Of a stretch of DNA of 64,000 bases, positions 51,202 through 63,332 are shown piece after piece. The stretch is from Saccharopolyspora sp. SCSIO 74807. GTDB taxonomy: Bacteria > Actinomycetota > Actinomycetes > Mycobacteriales > Pseudonocardiaceae. How positions within the stretch are numbered: the stretch's first letter is position 1; every line of letters starts with the position of its first letter. Made by a program: the position numbers and the translations under genes. The stretch covers positions 4,247,501-4,311,500 of the forward strand of contig NZ_CP146100.1 in assembly GCF_037023755.1 (NCBI RefSeq), given 5' to 3'. Under the pieces are notes generated by a model. It ran no database searches and had not been told where the DNA came from. It worked only from the letters and a program-made list of their open reading frames with translations.

Positions 51202-52653
51202 ATGGATCGCGCAACGGAGTTGTTCCCGAAGCTGCGGCGCCCGGACGACGAGGAGGCGTTGCGGTTCGGTGACCGCGCGCTGACCTACCGGGAGCTGGCC
51301 GCGGCCGCGAGCGGCATCGCCGAGCGGGTGGGGCCCGTCGAACGGGTCGCGGTGTGGGCGACCGCCGAACTGGAGACCTGCGTGGCCGTGGCAGGCGCGC
51401 TGGCCGCCGGGGCAGCGGTGGTGCCGATCAACCCGAAGGTGGGCGAGCGGGAACTCGAGCACATCGTCGGCGACAGCGAGCCGGGATTGCTGCTGGCGGC
51501 GCCCGGGTTCCAGCCGCCCGACGCGCTGCGGCAGATCCCGGTGCACGAGGTCGACCTGGCACCGGGCAGCGGAGCGCTCCCGCCCGAACCGGACGAGGAA
51601 TCGCCCGCGCTCGTCGTCTACACGTCCGGCACCACCGGACCGCCGAAGGGCGTGGTGCTTCCGCGCCGCGCCATCCGGGCGAACCTGGACGCGCTGGCCG
51701 ACGCGTGGGAGTGGACCGCCGAAGACGTGCTGGTGCACGCGCTGCCGCTGTTCCACGTGCACGGCTTGATCCTCGGCACGCTGGGACCGCTGCGGCTCGG
51801 CGGCACCGTGCACCACCTCGGCAAGTTCTCCCCGCAGGCGGCGGCCGATGAACTGGCCGGGTCGGCGACCATGTTGTTCGGGGTGCCGACCATGTACCAC
51901 CGGCTCGCCGACGACGCCGAGCGCGATCCGGACCTGGCGAAGGCGGTCGGCCGGGCGCGACTGCTGGTGTCCGGATCGGCCGCGCTGCCCGCCGTGGAAC
52001 ACGAGCGGATCTCGCGATCGACCGGGCAGCGCGTGGTGGAGCGCTACGGCATGAGCGAAACGATCATGAATTCCGGGGTCCGGGCATCCGGTGACCGCAG
52101 ACCCGGTTACGTCGGGCTGCCCTTCGACGGGGTGGAGATCAAACTCGTCGACGACGCGGGCCGGGACATCGAAGTCAGCGACGACGAGACGGTCGGGGAG
52201 ATCCTGGTTCGCGGGAGCAACCTGTTCACCGGCTACCTCAACCGGCCGGACGCCACCGCGGAGGCGTTCGCGGACGGCTGGTTCCGCACCGGTGACGTCG
52301 CCACCCGGGCGGCCGACGGCTACCTGCGCATTGTCGGGCGCAAGGCCACCGACATCATCAAAAGCGGCGGTTACAAGATCGGCGCCGGCGAGATCGAGAA
52401 CGCGCTGCTGGAGCACTCGCTGGTCGCCGAGGTCGCGGTCGCCGCCGCACCGGATCCGGACCTGGGCGAGCGCATCGTCGCCTGGGTCGTGCCCGCAGGC
52501 GAGTTGACCGACCGCGACGGCACGGCCGCCGAGCTCACCGAACACGTCGCCCGACTGCTCACCCCGCACAAGCGGCCCCGCGAGGTGCGGTTCGTGGAGT
52601 CGTTGCCACGCAACGAGATGGGCAAGATCATGAAGAAGGCCCTGCATGGTTGA
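51202..52653 (+). CDS. matB: malonyl-CoA synthetase
   Basis: A 483-residue ANL ligase that closely follows Streptomyces MatB: VVYTSGTTGPPKG (from 139), LPLFHVHGLILGTLGPLRLGG, ATMLFGVPTMYHR, LLVSGSAALP, ERYGMSETIMN, GRKATDIIKSGGYKIGAGEIENALLEH and the C-terminal catalytic Lys in NEMGKIMKKAL. The malonate-binding Arg of MatB enzymes is expected just before the GMSET loop region. It makes malonyl-CoA from malonate, CoA and ATP. GGAGGT precedes the ATG. The stop overlaps the next gene by 8 nt, so the two products are made together. Confidence 0.94.
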   Translation: MDRATELFPKLRRPDDEEALRFGDRALTYRELAAAASGIAERVGPVERVAVWATAELETCVAVAGALAAGAAVVPINPKVGERELEHIVGDSEPGLLLAAPGFQPPDALRQIPVHEVDLAPGSGALPPEPDEESPALVVYTSGTTGPPKGVVLPRRAIRANLDALADAWEWTAEDVLVHALPLFHVHGLILGTLGPLRLGGTVHHLGKFSPQAAADELAGSATMLFGVPTMYHRLADDAERDPDLAKAVGRARLLVSGSAALPAVEHERISRSTGQRVVERYGMSETIMNSGVRASGDRRPGYVGLPFDGVEIKLVDDAGRDIEVSDDETVGEILVRGSNLFTGYLNRPDATAEAFADGWFRTGDVATRAADGYLRIVGRKATDIIKSGGYKIGAGEIENALLEHSLVAEVAVAAAPDPDLGERIVAWVVPAGELTDRDGTAAELTEHVARLLTPHKRPREVRFVESLPRNEMGKIMKKALHG

Positions 52654-54100
52654 CCAGCGCGGGAACGGCGTGCGCGTCCTGATCGAGTCGCTGTGCGCGG
52701 ACTTCGAGGAGTTCGAGGTCCCGCACACCGGCACGGCTGCGGGCGGACCGGAGCCCGCGGCAGCCGCGTTCGATCATGTTGCGGATGCGGACCCGGACGA
52801 GCGGATGGCGCCGGATGTGAGCAACCCGGACGCGGTTTCCACCGCGGACGGCCCGCTGCGCTGGCCCGGCTACGACGAACAGCGGTGCCGCGCGGCCGAA
52901 CGCACCGGCGCCGACGAATCCGTGCTGTGCGGACAGGGACGCATCGGCGCCGGGCACGCCGTGTTGATCGCATTCGAGTTCGGTTTCCTGGGCGGTTCGG
53001 TCGGGGAGACCGCTGGAGCCCGCGTGGTGCACGCCTTCGAGCGGGCGCGCGAGCTGCGGCTGCCGGTGATCTCCCTGGTCGCATCCGGCGGCAGCCGGAT
53101 GCAGGAGGGCATCCGCGCGCTCGCACAGCTGCAGGCGATCGCCCGCGCCTGCCTGCTGACCCGGCAGGCGCGGATCCCGCACATCACCGTGCTGCGCAAC
53201 CCGACGACGGGCGGCATGTGGGCGTCCCTGGCCGCAGGAGCCGACATCGTGCTCGCCTCCCCGGAAGCCGATGTTGCCTTCGGCGGCAGCCGGGTGCGCA
53301 CCCCTGACGAGAAGAGTGCTTCGTTCACCGCCGCGGGCAAGGTCACCGACGGTCAGGTCGACCGGCTCGTCGACGACACCGAGCTACCGCAGGTGCTGGC
53401 CCGGCTGGTGGAGCTGCTGCACCCGCAACGCCTGGTCCGCCCGCCGGCCCCCGCCGACCTGCCGGAACCGATCACCCGGCGACCCGAGCCCGGCACCGGA
53501 TGGGATGCCGTTCGCCGCGCCCGCGCCGCCGACCGGCCGCATGCGCAGGACTACCTCGACCGGTATTTCACCTCCCGGTTCTCGTTGAGCGGAGACCGTG
53601 CCGGCGGCACGGACTCCGGGATGTTGTGCGGAATCGGCGAACACGACGGGCGTCCGGTCGCTTACGCCGCGCAGGACGGCACCGCCAACAACCCGGCGGG
53701 TTTCCGGACCGCCGCGCGCTTGGTGCGCCTCGCCGACCAGCTCGGCCTGCCGGTGCTGACGCTGGTGGACACCCCCGGTGCCGCCAACGACGCCGAGGCC
53801 GAGCGCACCGGCGTCGGCCCGGCCATCGCGGAGCTGTTCACCGCCGTGGCCGAGGCCAGGGTGCCGATCACCACGCTGGTCATCGGTGAGGGCGGTTCCG
53901 GGGGAGCGCTCGCGCTGGCCGCGCCGGAATCCACCTGGATCACCGCGGACGCCTACTTCGCCGTGATCGCCCCGGAATCGAGCGCGGCGATCCTGAAGCG
54001 GCCGCCGGAGGAGGCACCGGAGTTGGCCGACCGGCTCAAGCTGCGTCCGCAGGACCTGCTCGAACTCGGCTTCGTGCGGGGTGTGGTCCCACCCGCGTGA
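52646..54100 (+). CDS. fused acyl-CoA carboxyltransferase (AccD-AccA-like), malonate operon
   Basis: A 484-residue protein with two crotonase-fold halves. The beta-like half (about 60-270) has GSVGETAGARVVHAFERARELRLPVISLVASGGSRMQEG and VLRNPTTGGMWASLAAGAD. The alpha-like half (about 290-484) has NPAGFRTAARLVRLADQLGLPVLTLVDTPGAAN and IGEGGSGGALALA. The N-terminal 60 residues are low in conserved sequence and lack the CxxC zinc ribbon of bacterial AccD. Overlap with matB (ATGGTTGA) indicates coupling. Where rhizobial loci have malonyl-CoA decarboxylase MatA, this protein occupies the slot; it may act as decarboxylase, like MdcDE, or as a transcarboxylase. Confidence 0.85.
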   Translation: MVDQRGNGVRVLIESLCADFEEFEVPHTGTAAGGPEPAAAAFDHVADADPDERMAPDVSNPDAVSTADGPLRWPGYDEQRCRAAERTGADESVLCGQGRIGAGHAVLIAFEFGFLGGSVGETAGARVVHAFERARELRLPVISLVASGGSRMQEGIRALAQLQAIARACLLTRQARIPHITVLRNPTTGGMWASLAAGADIVLASPEADVAFGGSRVRTPDEKSASFTAAGKVTDGQVDRLVDDTELPQVLARLVELLHPQRLVRPPAPADLPEPITRRPEPGTGWDAVRRARAADRPHAQDYLDRYFTSRFSLSGDRAGGTDSGMLCGIGEHDGRPVAYAAQDGTANNPAGFRTAARLVRLADQLGLPVLTLVDTPGAANDAEAERTGVGPAIAELFTAVAEARVPITTLVIGEGGSGGALALAAPESTWITADAYFAVIAPESSAAILKRPPEEAPELADRLKLRPQDLLELGFVRGVVPPA

Positions 54101-54106
54101 AACCGC

Positions 54107-54133
54107 GCCGTGCGCTACCGGGTGGCGCGCGGC
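54107..54133 (+). terminator. 9-bp hairpin after the carboxyltransferase gene
   Basis: GCCGTGCGC (54107-54115) pairs with GCGCGCGGC (54125-54133) with one G-U, 6 nt after the stop. No U-tract. Confidence 0.5.
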
Positions 54134-54226
54134 CCGCGATGCCCGTCGGTACCCGGGAATTCCTGCCGGGAGCGCCCACCACAGGCGGCGGCCGGGAAAC
54201 CGGCACATCGCCGGATTTCCCGATTC

Positions 54227-54258
54227 CCCCGCGAAGCCACATTGCCCCGCGAAGCCAC
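54227..54258. repeat. 14-bp direct repeat, 18-bp period
   Basis: CCCCGCGAAGCCAC occurs at 54227-54240 and 54245-54258. Confidence 0.7.
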
Positions 54259-54418
54259 GTCGCTTCCGCGATAGGCCGAAGCATGGAACCGCGCTGCACC
54301 GCGGGAACGGTCGATTTCCGAGATCGGCACGGTCGGTTCGGAACGATCGCGCCCTGCGCCGCTAACCGACAGCCGCTCGCGCTTCGGTAATCGTCCGACT
54401 GCAGGTGGCCCGAGCCCG

Positions 54419-54472
54419 GGTCCCGGGGCTGGGCGGGCTCCCGGCGTTGGGCGGGGTCTCGGTGCTGGGTGG
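54419..54472. repeat. three degenerate 18-bp tandem units
   Basis: GGTCCCGGGGCTGGGCGG, GCTCCCGGCGTTGGGCGG and GGTCTCGGTGCTGGGTGG follow one another without gaps; the changes are scattered, so this is an old array. Confidence 0.7.
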
Positions 54473-54745
54473 GGTTCGGCTGTTCTGCTGCTTGCTCATC
54501 CATGAGCCCGAGTATCCGGCCTCGAACAGTCGTTCGCCATAGCTTGATCGGGTGGATCAACGCACCGGATCTCCCCGCGCGCTGTGCGTCGCCGGGCGGA
54601 CTTCTCCCGAATCGGCCCCGGCTCGCCGAAAGCCGCGACCGCAGTGAGTCATGCCTCTTCCGCTGGCGACGCACCGACGATTCGACGGGAAAATTGCGCG
54701 GCGATCGCAAATGTGATGGTCATCCCCTACCGGTTTGGTCAGCGG

Positions 54746-54764
54746 TCAGGTTAGCCTAACCATA
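54746..54764. promoter_or_regulatory. DmdR/IdeR-type iron box
   Basis: TCAGGTTAGCCTAACCATA matches the 19-bp actinobacterial iron-box consensus TTAGGTTAGGCTAACCTAA at 15 positions, including the core GGTTAG-CTAACC. It lies 56 bp upstream of the entA-like start. Fe-loaded DmdR/IdeR would repress the 2,3-dihydroxybenzoate genes when iron is plentiful. Confidence 0.85.
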
Positions 54765-54820
54765 CAGGCTCGCGGCATCGCCGCAGCGCACCGCGCGCCG
54801 TTGTGGGAGGAAAGGACGCA

Positions 54821-55603
54821 ATGGACCGAACTGGCATCAGCGGCCGAACGGCCGTGGTGACCGGAGCCGCCCGCGGGATCGGTGCCACGGTCGCCCACGC
54901 GCTGGGCGAGCTGGGGGCCACCGTGGCCGCTGTGGACGTCGACGCGGAAGGGCTCGACGAGCTCGCCGCGGCCGCGCAAGCCAAGCAGCGCCGGATGCTG
55001 GCCTGCCCGGCCGACGTCGCCGATGCCTACGCGGCACGGGCCGCGGTGCGCCGCGCGGAGGACGAAGCAGGTCCGGTCGACATCCTGGTCAACGTCGCCG
55101 GAGTGCTGCACCCCGGCAAGGTCGCTGAGCTTTCCGACGCCGACTGGCACCGGACCTTCGCGGTGAACACCAACGGCGTGTTCCACATGTGCCGCGCGGC
55201 CGCAGAGCTGATGATCCCGCGCAGCCGCGGCGCCATCGTCACGGTCGGTTCCAACGCGGCGGGCGTCCCGCGTCAGGGAATGGCCGCCTACGGCGCGTCC
55301 AAAGCAGCGGCCACGCTGTTCACCAAATCCCTCGGCCTGGAGCTGGCCGAGCACGGCATTCGTTGCAACGTGGTCTCGCCGGGCTCCACCGACACCCCGA
55401 TGCAGCACGCCCTGTGGGACCAGCAGGGTGCCGCCGCGGTGATCGCCGGCTCGCCGGAAACGTTCAAAACCGGCATCCCGCTGGGCAAGCTGGCCACCGC
55501 GGAGGACATCGCGGAGGCGGTGGTGTTCCTGGTCTCCGAGCAGGCCGGGCACATCACCATGCACGACCTCTACGTGGACGGTGGCGCCACGCTGCGCGCC
55601 TGA
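54821..55603 (+). CDS. entA: 2,3-dihydro-2,3-dihydroxybenzoate dehydrogenase (EntA/DhbA)
   Basis: A 260-residue classical SDR. It shows [21 protein letters not shown], the catalytic Tyr and Lys in [13 protein letters not shown] and [15 protein letters not shown], the last typical of the EntA/DhbA branch. It oxidises 2,3-dihydro-2,3-DHB to 2,3-dihydroxybenzoate with NAD. ATG 54821 has GGGAGGAAAGG upstream. First gene after the iron box and followed by EntC, EntE and isochorismatase genes, which fixes its role. Confidence 0.93.
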   Translation: MDRTGISGRTAVVTGAARGIGATVAHALGELGATVAAVDVDAEGLDELAAAAQAKQRRMLACPADVADAYAARAAVRRAEDEAGPVDILVNVAGVLHPGKVAELSDADWHRTFAVNTNGVFHMCRAAAELMIPRSRGAIVTVGSNAAGVPRQGMAAYGASKAAATLFTKSLGLELAEHGIRCNVVSPGSTDTPMQHALWDQQGAAAVIAGSPETFKTGIPLGKLATAEDIAEAVVFLVSEQAGHITMHDLYVDGGATLRA

Positions 55604-55650
55604 GACCGCGCGCCCGGCCCACTCCGCAACGCCTCGCACGGAAGGCTCAC

Positions 55651-56907
55651 ATGACCACTGACAGCGACACCGGCACCGGCATGTTCCGGGACACCGCGGA
55701 CGCGGCCGAACTCCTCGCGGAGTACGCGGCGGGCTCGTCGTTCTTCTTCGCCTCTCCGCGCGGTTCGATGCTGGCCCGCGGGGTGGACGCCACGGTGCCC
55801 AAGACGACGTGCGCCTCCGGGCGCTCCGGGCTTCCCCGGCGGGTGGCGGATTTCCTGCGCCATGCCGAGGAATTCGGCCGCCGCGATCCGCTCGTGGTGG
55901 GTGCGGTGCCGTTCGACGGGGATCTGCCCGCGCACCTGGTGCTGCCCAGCGAGGTCGTCCGCGCGCAACCGCTGGGCGAGTCGGCGGTGGTGGCCCCGGC
56001 GGCGGAATCGGCCGGCGGCGACTACGAACTGCGCCAGGTGCCTGCGCCGGGCGAGTACGAGCGGGCGGTGGAGCGGGTGCTCAAACGGCTGCGCAGCGCC
56101 GAGTTGAGCAAGGTGGTGCTGGCCCGCTCGCTGGAACTGTCCACTGCGGACCGAATCGATCCGGCGCGGATGCTGCGCAATCTGGCCGCCGCCGATCCCG
56201 GCGGCTACACCTACGCGGTCGACCTGCCGCGGCGCGGCGCCGACGGTTCGCGGGACAACTTCGGCCCGCAGCCCGAACTCGCGCGCACGCTGCTGGGCGC
56301 GAGCCCGGAGCTGCTGGTGTCGCGGCACGGCACCCAGGTGCGGGCGAACCCGATGGCCGGCTCCCGCCCGCGCAGCGACGACCCGGCCGAGGACCGCCGC
56401 CGCGCCGCGGAGCTGCTGGAGTCGGACAAGGACCTGCGCGAGCACGCCGCCGTCGTGGAGGCGGTCGCGGACGCGTTGCGCCCGTACTGCACCGAACTCG
56501 TCGTCCCGGAGCGTCCGTCGGTGCGCAGCACGGCCGCGATGTGGCACCTGGCGACCGAGGTGACCGGTGAGCTCGCCGACCCCGCCACCTCGTCGCTGCA
56601 GCTGGCGGTGGCGATGCACCCGACGCCCGCGGTGTGCGGTACTCCGCCGGAACCCGCGCGGCAGGCCATCGCCGAGGCCGAGCCGTTCGAGCGCGGCTTC
56701 TACACCGGGATGGTCGGCTGGTGCGACGCGGCCGGTGACGGCGAGTGGGTCGTGACGATCCGCTGCGCGGAGATCGAAGATGCGGCGCTGCGGCTGTACG
56801 CGGGCGCGGGAATCGTCGAGGGCTCCGATCCGGCCGAGGAGCTCGCCGAAACCTCCGCCAAATTCCGCACCGCGTTGTCGGCCATGGGGTGGTCCGGCGC
56901 GCTGTAG
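55651..56907 (+). CDS. entC: isochorismate synthase (EntC/DhbC)
   Basis: A 418-residue chorismate-utilising enzyme. [61 protein letters not shown] and [26 protein letters not shown] form the ADCS/isochorismate-synthase core from about residue 140 on. It converts chorismate to isochorismate, the first step to 2,3-DHB. ATG 55651 with GGAAGG upstream gives the normal length. The short gap to entA indicates one transcript. Confidence 0.93.
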   Translation: MTTDSDTGTGMFRDTADAAELLAEYAAGSSFFFASPRGSMLARGVDATVPKTTCASGRSGLPRRVADFLRHAEEFGRRDPLVVGAVPFDGDLPAHLVLPSEVVRAQPLGESAVVAPAAESAGGDYELRQVPAPGEYERAVERVLKRLRSAELSKVVLARSLELSTADRIDPARMLRNLAAADPGGYTYAVDLPRRGADGSRDNFGPQPELARTLLGASPELLVSRHGTQVRANPMAGSRPRSDDPAEDRRRAAELLESDKDLREHAAVVEAVADALRPYCTELVVPERPSVRSTAAMWHLATEVTGELADPATSSLQLAVAMHPTPAVCGTPPEPARQAIAEAEPFERGFYTGMVGWCDAAGDGEWVVTIRCAEIEDAALRLYAGAGIVEGSDPAEELAETSAKFRTALSAMGWSGAL

Positions 56908-56947
56908 TCGCACCCGTTCTTGGCCAATGATCGAAGAGGAATGCACG

Positions 56948-58576
56948 ATGCTGCCCGGATGTCCCACTTGGCCCGAAGATTTCGCCCGCCGCTACCGGCG
57001 AGCCGGTTACTGGCGCGGGGAGACCTTCGGCGCGCTGCTGCGCGCCCGCGCGGCCGAGCGCGGTGATCGGGTCGCGATCGTCGATGAGCGGCGCCGGATC
57101 ACCTACGCCGAGCTCGACGAGCGCGCGGACCGGCTGGCCGCCGGGTTGCGTGAGCTGGGGATTGCCCGGCAGGACCGCGTCGTGGTGCAGCTGCCGAACA
57201 TCGCGGAGTTCTTCGAGGTGTGCTTCGCGCTGTTCCGGCTGGGCGCGGTGCCGGTGTTCGCGCTGCCGTCGCACCGGCTGACCGAGGTGTCCTACTTCTG
57301 CGAGTTCAGCGCCGCCGCTGCCTACATCACCTGCGACGTGGAGGCCGGGTTCGACCACCGCACGCTGGCCGCCGAGGTGGCGGGGAAGGTGCCGGGGCTG
57401 GGGCGGGTGCTCATCGCGGGCGATCCGGGCGACTCCGGCTTCACCGCGCTGTCCGATGTGGACGCAGAGCTGTCCGAACTGGACGGACCGGATCCCGGCG
57501 ACATCGCCTTCCTGCAGTTGTCCGGCGGTAGCACCGGTGTTCCGAAGCTGATCCCGCGCACCCACGACGACTACCTGTACTCGTTCCGCGCCAGCAACGA
57601 CATCTGCGGTGTCACCGCGGACACGGTGTACCTGGCGGCGCTGCCGATCGCGCACAACTTCCCGATGAGTTCCCCGGGAACGTTCGGCGTGCTGCACGCG
57701 GGAGGCCGGGTGGTGCTCGCGCGGCGCTCCAGCCCGGACGAGGTCTTCCCGCTCGTCGAAACCGAACGGGCCACGCTGGTGGCGGCCGTGCCGCCGCTGG
57801 CGCTGGTGTGGCTGGACGCGGCCGAGCACACCGAGCACGACCTCTCCAGCCTGCGAGTGCTGCAGATCGGCGGCGCGAAGTGCAGCGAGGAGGTCGCGCG
57901 CCGGGTGCGGCCGGTGCTGGGGGCGACGCTGCAGCAGGTCTTCGGCATGGCCGAGGGCTTGGTGAACTACACGCGGCTGGACGATCCGGAAGAGGTCATC
58001 GTCGGCACGCAGGGCCGTCCGATCTCCCCGGACGACGAGGTCCTGGTGGTCGATGACGACGACAACCCCGTCGCAGCAGGGGAAACCGGGCACCTGCTCA
58101 CCCGCGGTCCGTACACCATCCGCGGCTACTACGACGCCGAGGAGCACAACGCGAAGGCGTTCACGCCGGAAGGCTTCTACCGCACCGGCGACGTCGTCCG
58201 ATTCACCCCGGAAGGCAACATCGTGGTCGAGGGCCGCGCCAAGGACCAGATCAACCGCGGTGGCGAGAAGGTCGCCGCCGAAGAGGTGGAGAACCACCTG
58301 CTGGCGCACCCGTCGGTGCACGACGCCGCGGTGGTGTCCATGCCGGACCCGTACCTCGGCGAGCGCACCTGCGCCTTCGTGGTGCCGCGCGGGGAAGCGC
58401 CGAAACCGCGAGAGCTGATCAAGTTCGTCCGGCAGCGCGGGCTGGCCGGCTACAAGGTGCCCGACCGCGTCGAGTTCGTCGACCGGTTCCCGCAGACCGG
58501 CGTCGGCAAGGTCAGCAAGCGCGACCTGCGCGCGGCGATCGAGCGGGACCTCGTCCCCGGACTCCAGCGGCGCTGA
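56948..58576 (+). CDS. entE: 2,3-dihydroxybenzoate-AMP ligase (EntE/DhbE)
   Basis: A 542-residue stand-alone adenylation enzyme. It opens [21 protein letters not shown], the usual DhbE start, then [60 protein letters not shown] and the C-terminal [12 protein letters not shown] with the catalytic Lys. The NF...S pattern fits aryl-acid rather than amino-acid activation. It adenylates 2,3-DHB and loads it on the aryl carrier protein encoded at 59270. ATG 56948 is used. Confidence 0.94.
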   Translation: MLPGCPTWPEDFARRYRRAGYWRGETFGALLRARAAERGDRVAIVDERRRITYAELDERADRLAAGLRELGIARQDRVVVQLPNIAEFFEVCFALFRLGAVPVFALPSHRLTEVSYFCEFSAAAAYITCDVEAGFDHRTLAAEVAGKVPGLGRVLIAGDPGDSGFTALSDVDAELSELDGPDPGDIAFLQLSGGSTGVPKLIPRTHDDYLYSFRASNDICGVTADTVYLAALPIAHNFPMSSPGTFGVLHAGGRVVLARRSSPDEVFPLVETERATLVAAVPPLALVWLDAAEHTEHDLSSLRVLQIGGAKCSEEVARRVRPVLGATLQQVFGMAEGLVNYTRLDDPEEVIVGTQGRPISPDDEVLVVDDDDNPVAAGETGHLLTRGPYTIRGYYDAEEHNAKAFTPEGFYRTGDVVRFTPEGNIVVEGRAKDQINRGGEKVAAEEVENHLLAHPSVHDAAVVSMPDPYLGERTCAFVVPRGEAPKPRELIKFVRQRGLAGYKVPDRVEFVDRFPQTGVGKVSKRDLRAAIERDLVPGLQRR

Positions 58577-58610
58577 ACGGATTTCGCAGCGAGGACAGGA
58601 GGAATCACCG

Positions 58611-59269
<659 letters not shown>

Positions 59270-59273
<4 letters not shown>

Positions 59274-59518
59274 GCGCGAAGCTGACCCTGGACGACGTGC
59301 GGGCCGACGTGGCGGAACTGCTCTACGAGGACCCTTCCGAGCTCGCCGACGACGAGAACCTGCTGGACTGGGGCCTGGATTCGGTGCGGATCATGAGCCT
59401 GGTGGAGCGGTGGCGCAGGCTCGGCGTGCAGATCACCTTCGCGGACCTGGCAGAACGTCCGAGCCTGGCGGACTGGTGGAGCGTGCTGGAGCCGAAGGTC
59501 GCCGAAGCGCAGGACTGA
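59270..59518 (+). CDS. free-standing aryl carrier protein
   Basis: An 82-residue carrier domain. The phosphopantetheine site is NLLDWGLDSVRIMSL with Ser38, the WGLDS form typical of aryl carrier proteins, followed by FADLAERPSLADWW. It would receive 2,3-DHB from the EntE-like ligase and hand it to a condensation domain. Starts inside the stop of the isochorismatase gene, so the two are the split form of EntB. No NRPS module follows in the window. Confidence 0.92.
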
Positions 59519-59548
59519 GTTCGCGGCGGGCGGTTTCGCCATCGGCCC

Positions 59549-59573
59549 GATTCGGCGCTGAGCGGCGCGAATC
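59549..59573 (+). terminator. imperfect hairpin after the carrier-protein gene
   Basis: GATTCGGCGC pairs with GCGCGAATC with one bulged base, 30 nt after the stop. It would end the siderophore transcript before the convergent regulator gene. Confidence 0.45.
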
Positions 59574-59635
59574 AGCGGGGAGCACCGCGGACCGCGGGTC
59601 GGTCGAGCTCCGCCCGGCGCAACGCCTTCGGCGAT

Positions 59636-61108
59636 TCACTCGACCAGCAGCCGGTTCAACCGCGCGGCCACCGTGGCACGCCGCCAGTCGTGCACCGGCA
59701 GCGCTTCGAGCAGCACCTCGTGCACCTCGATGTCGTGCTTGCCGACTTCCGCGTCGGCCAGCCGCCACAGCGCCTCGGCGTCCCGCGCGGCCAGCACCGC
59801 ACCGCGCACGCCGGTGATCAGGTCTTCGCGCTCCTCGTGGATCAGCGGCGCTTCCGAAGCGGGCAGCAGCGGACCGTGCAGCTCGAGCGCGGCCGAGACC
59901 TCTCCTGCGCGCAATGCCTTGCGCAGGCGCAGGAAATCCGCGTCGACCTCGGCGGCGAGCCGGTACGGCTTGGTGCCCACCACGTCGTGCCCGAGCTGCG
60001 CGCGCAGCCGGTGGATCTCCGCGCGCACGGTCACCGGGTTGCCCTGCTCGCCGTGCAGCGCCAGTGCGAGCTGTTCGGCGTTGACGCCGTCCGGGCGCAG
60101 CGCCAGCACGGCCAGCAGCTCCGCGCGGCGGGGGCTCAGCGCGACTTCGCGGCCGCGCAGCCGCGCGGTCGGACGGGGAGTGAGGAAGTCGAGCCGCAAC
60201 GTCGGCGCGCGCGTCTTGGACGCGGGTGACGGTGCGCGCAGCAGGTAGCCGTCGTCCAGCGGCTCGATCCGCGCCTCGCGGCCGGACAGCAGCAGCGCCC
60301 CGTCCGGCCGGTCCAGCTCGACCCGTTCCGGCAGCGCCAGATCACCGGGCTCGGCGGCGATCACGCGGCCGGAGGAACTCAGCAGCGCGGCCGGTTCGCC
60401 CTGCAACGCGTGCAACGCGTGCAGGTTCCGCTCCCGCAGCTGCTCGTCGCGGCGCGTCATCCGCTCCCGCAGCTCGCTTTCCACCAGCGTCGCGGCGGCC
60501 GATACCAGCGCGGGCAACGCCGGGTGCATCGTGTGCAACGGGCCGCTGAGGTCGATGGCACCGAGCAGCCGCCCGGTCTCCGGGTCGTGCACCGGCGACG
60601 CCGCGCAGGTCCACGAGTGGTAGCGGCGCACCAGGTGTTCGGCGGAGTGGATCTGCACCGGCAACCCGGTCGCGAGCGTGGTGCCCATCGCGTTGGTGCC
60701 GATCGACGACTCCGCCCACCGGGTGCCCTCCGCCAGCCACACCCGGTCGGCGTCGCGGCAGACGTCGCGGTGGCCCTCCCGCCACAGGATGTTCCCGTCC
60801 GCGTCGGTGACGATCATGATGTGCGTGGTGCCGTCCGCGGCGTCCAGCAACGTCCGGCGCAGCAGCGGCACGCACTCCGCCAGCGGATGCGCCGCCCGCA
60901 CGTCGCAGAGCTGATCGGAGCCGAAAGTGACCGGGGGTTCCCAGCGCTCCGGGTCCACGCTGGCCGCCAGCGACCGCTGCCACGACTCGGACACCACCGC
61001 GCGGGGCGCTCGCGGTGCGGGCTGCCCGGAGAGCACGGCGGTGTGCACCCGCCGCAGCAGGTGGGCCCGCTCCAGCGGGTCGGCCGGGGTGTCGTCGGTG
61101 TGGTTCAT
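59636..61108 (-). CDS. GAF-domain regulator of the aldehyde dehydrogenase gene
   Basis: A 490-residue protein. The N-terminal part (about 15-270) resembles the AcoR-type sensor region: [69 protein letters not shown] is the usual GAF stretch. No sigma-54 AAA+ domain follows. The C-terminal part (about 330-400: [57 protein letters not shown]) looks like a winged-helix DNA-binding domain. ATG 61108 with AGGAG upstream. Divergent from the ExaC-type gene, which it probably controls. Confidence 0.88.
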   Translation of the reverse strand: MNHTDDTPADPLERAHLLRRVHTAVLSGQPAPRAPRAVVSESWQRSLAASVDPERWEPPVTFGSDQLCDVRAAHPLAECVPLLRRTLLDAADGTTHIMIVTDADGNILWREGHRDVCRDADRVWLAEGTRWAESSIGTNAMGTTLATGLPVQIHSAEHLVRRYHSWTCAASPVHDPETGRLLGAIDLSGPLHTMHPALPALVSAAATLVESELRERMTRRDEQLRERNLHALHALQGEPAALLSSSGRVIAAEPGDLALPERVELDRPDGALLLSGREARIEPLDDGYLLRAPSPASKTRAPTLRLDFLTPRPTARLRGREVALSPRRAELLAVLALRPDGVNAEQLALALHGEQGNPVTVRAEIHRLRAQLGHDVVGTKPYRLAAEVDADFLRLRKALRAGEVSAALELHGPLLPASEAPLIHEEREDLITGVRGAVLAARDAEALWRLADAEVGKHDIEVHEVLLEALPVHDWRRATVAARLNRLLVE

Positions 61109-61257
61109 GGCTCCTGTACGCCGCGGGATCTTCACCGGTGGTCCGGTGCGCCGCACCTGCTCGTGGAACCGTCCTCGCGGTCTCGCGCGGGCGGTGCTCG
61201 CGGGCTGCTCCGGTGGTGCGCCGTACCACGCCCGTTCGGCTCATCCTGAACGGTGAC

Positions 61258-61270
61258 GCTCGTTACGAGC
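61258..61270. promoter_or_regulatory. palindrome in the regulator/aldehyde dehydrogenase gap
   Basis: GCTCGT-T-ACGAGC is a perfect 6+1+6 inverted repeat in the 266-bp divergent gap, 105 bp before the aldehyde dehydrogenase start. It is a candidate site for the GAF-domain regulator. Confidence 0.35.
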
Positions 61271-61374
61271 AACCATCCTCACCCCAATGCTGCTCGCCGC
61301 GGCAACGCATCTGCAACGTCGCGCTCCGTAGGTTCCCCGCCCGAGACCGCACAACGTCGTACGGGAGGCACCAG

Positions 61375-62897
<1,523 letters not shown>

Positions 62898-62898
<1 letters not shown>

Positions 62899-63290
62899 TG
62901 GACGAGCCCGGCCGAGTGGCCGTGACGCCGGAGGCGGCGGAGCTGATCCGCCGCCTCCGCGGCGAGCACGGCCCGGTGATGTTCCACCAGAGCGGCGGCT
63001 GCTGCGACGGCAGCGCACCGATGTGCTACCCGCAGGGCGAGTTCCGCACCGGGGTGTCCGACGTGCATCTCGGCGATCTGGCCGTGGACGACGAGGACGG
63101 CGCGCCGAATCCGGTCCCGGTGTGGATGTCCGGCCCGCAATACGAGTACTGGCAGCACACCCACCTGACCATCGACGTCGTGCAGGGGCGGGGCAGTGGT
63201 TTCTCCCTGGAGGCGCCCGAAGGCGTGCGCTTCCTGATCCGCTCGCGGCTGTTCACCGACGAGGAATGGGCCGCGCTGGGTTCGCGCTGA
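62898..63290 (+). CDS. DUF779 protein
   Basis: A 130-residue protein of the DUF779 family, with MFHQSGGCCDGSAPMCYPQGEF near residues 35-56 and a C-terminal GVRFLIRSRLFTDEEW. The Cys-Cys...Cys pattern suggests metal or cluster binding. In many bacteria this family follows ExaC-type aldehyde dehydrogenases, and here translation is coupled by a one-base overlap, so an accessory role for that enzyme is likely. Function is not established. Confidence 0.9.
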
Positions 63291-63332
63291 ACCACCCGTT
63301 TGCTCGGGTGCGGCCCGCCCGGCCGCACCCGC

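Larger units (their letters stand above)
54101..54820. other. 720-bp intergenic region with short repeats and iron box
   Basis: No gene is supported. It contains a terminator-like hairpin (54107-54133), two short tandem repeats (54227-54258 and 54419-54472) and, near its right end, the iron box of the siderophore genes. A minus-strand frame from about 54505 crosses the second repeat but has no ribosome site and reads as low-complexity sequence. Confidence 0.55.

Noticed and set aside
49780-52734. A 984-codon minus-strand frame opposite matC and matB
   Set aside because: His/Asp/Arg/Gln-rich translation without family features, fully antisense to well-supported genes; a by-product of high GC3.
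54036-54710. Minus-strand frame with QHRDPA-like peptide repeats
   Set aside because: The repeats come from the 18-bp DNA array at 54419-54472; no start signal, no domain, overlaps the end of the carboxyltransferase gene.
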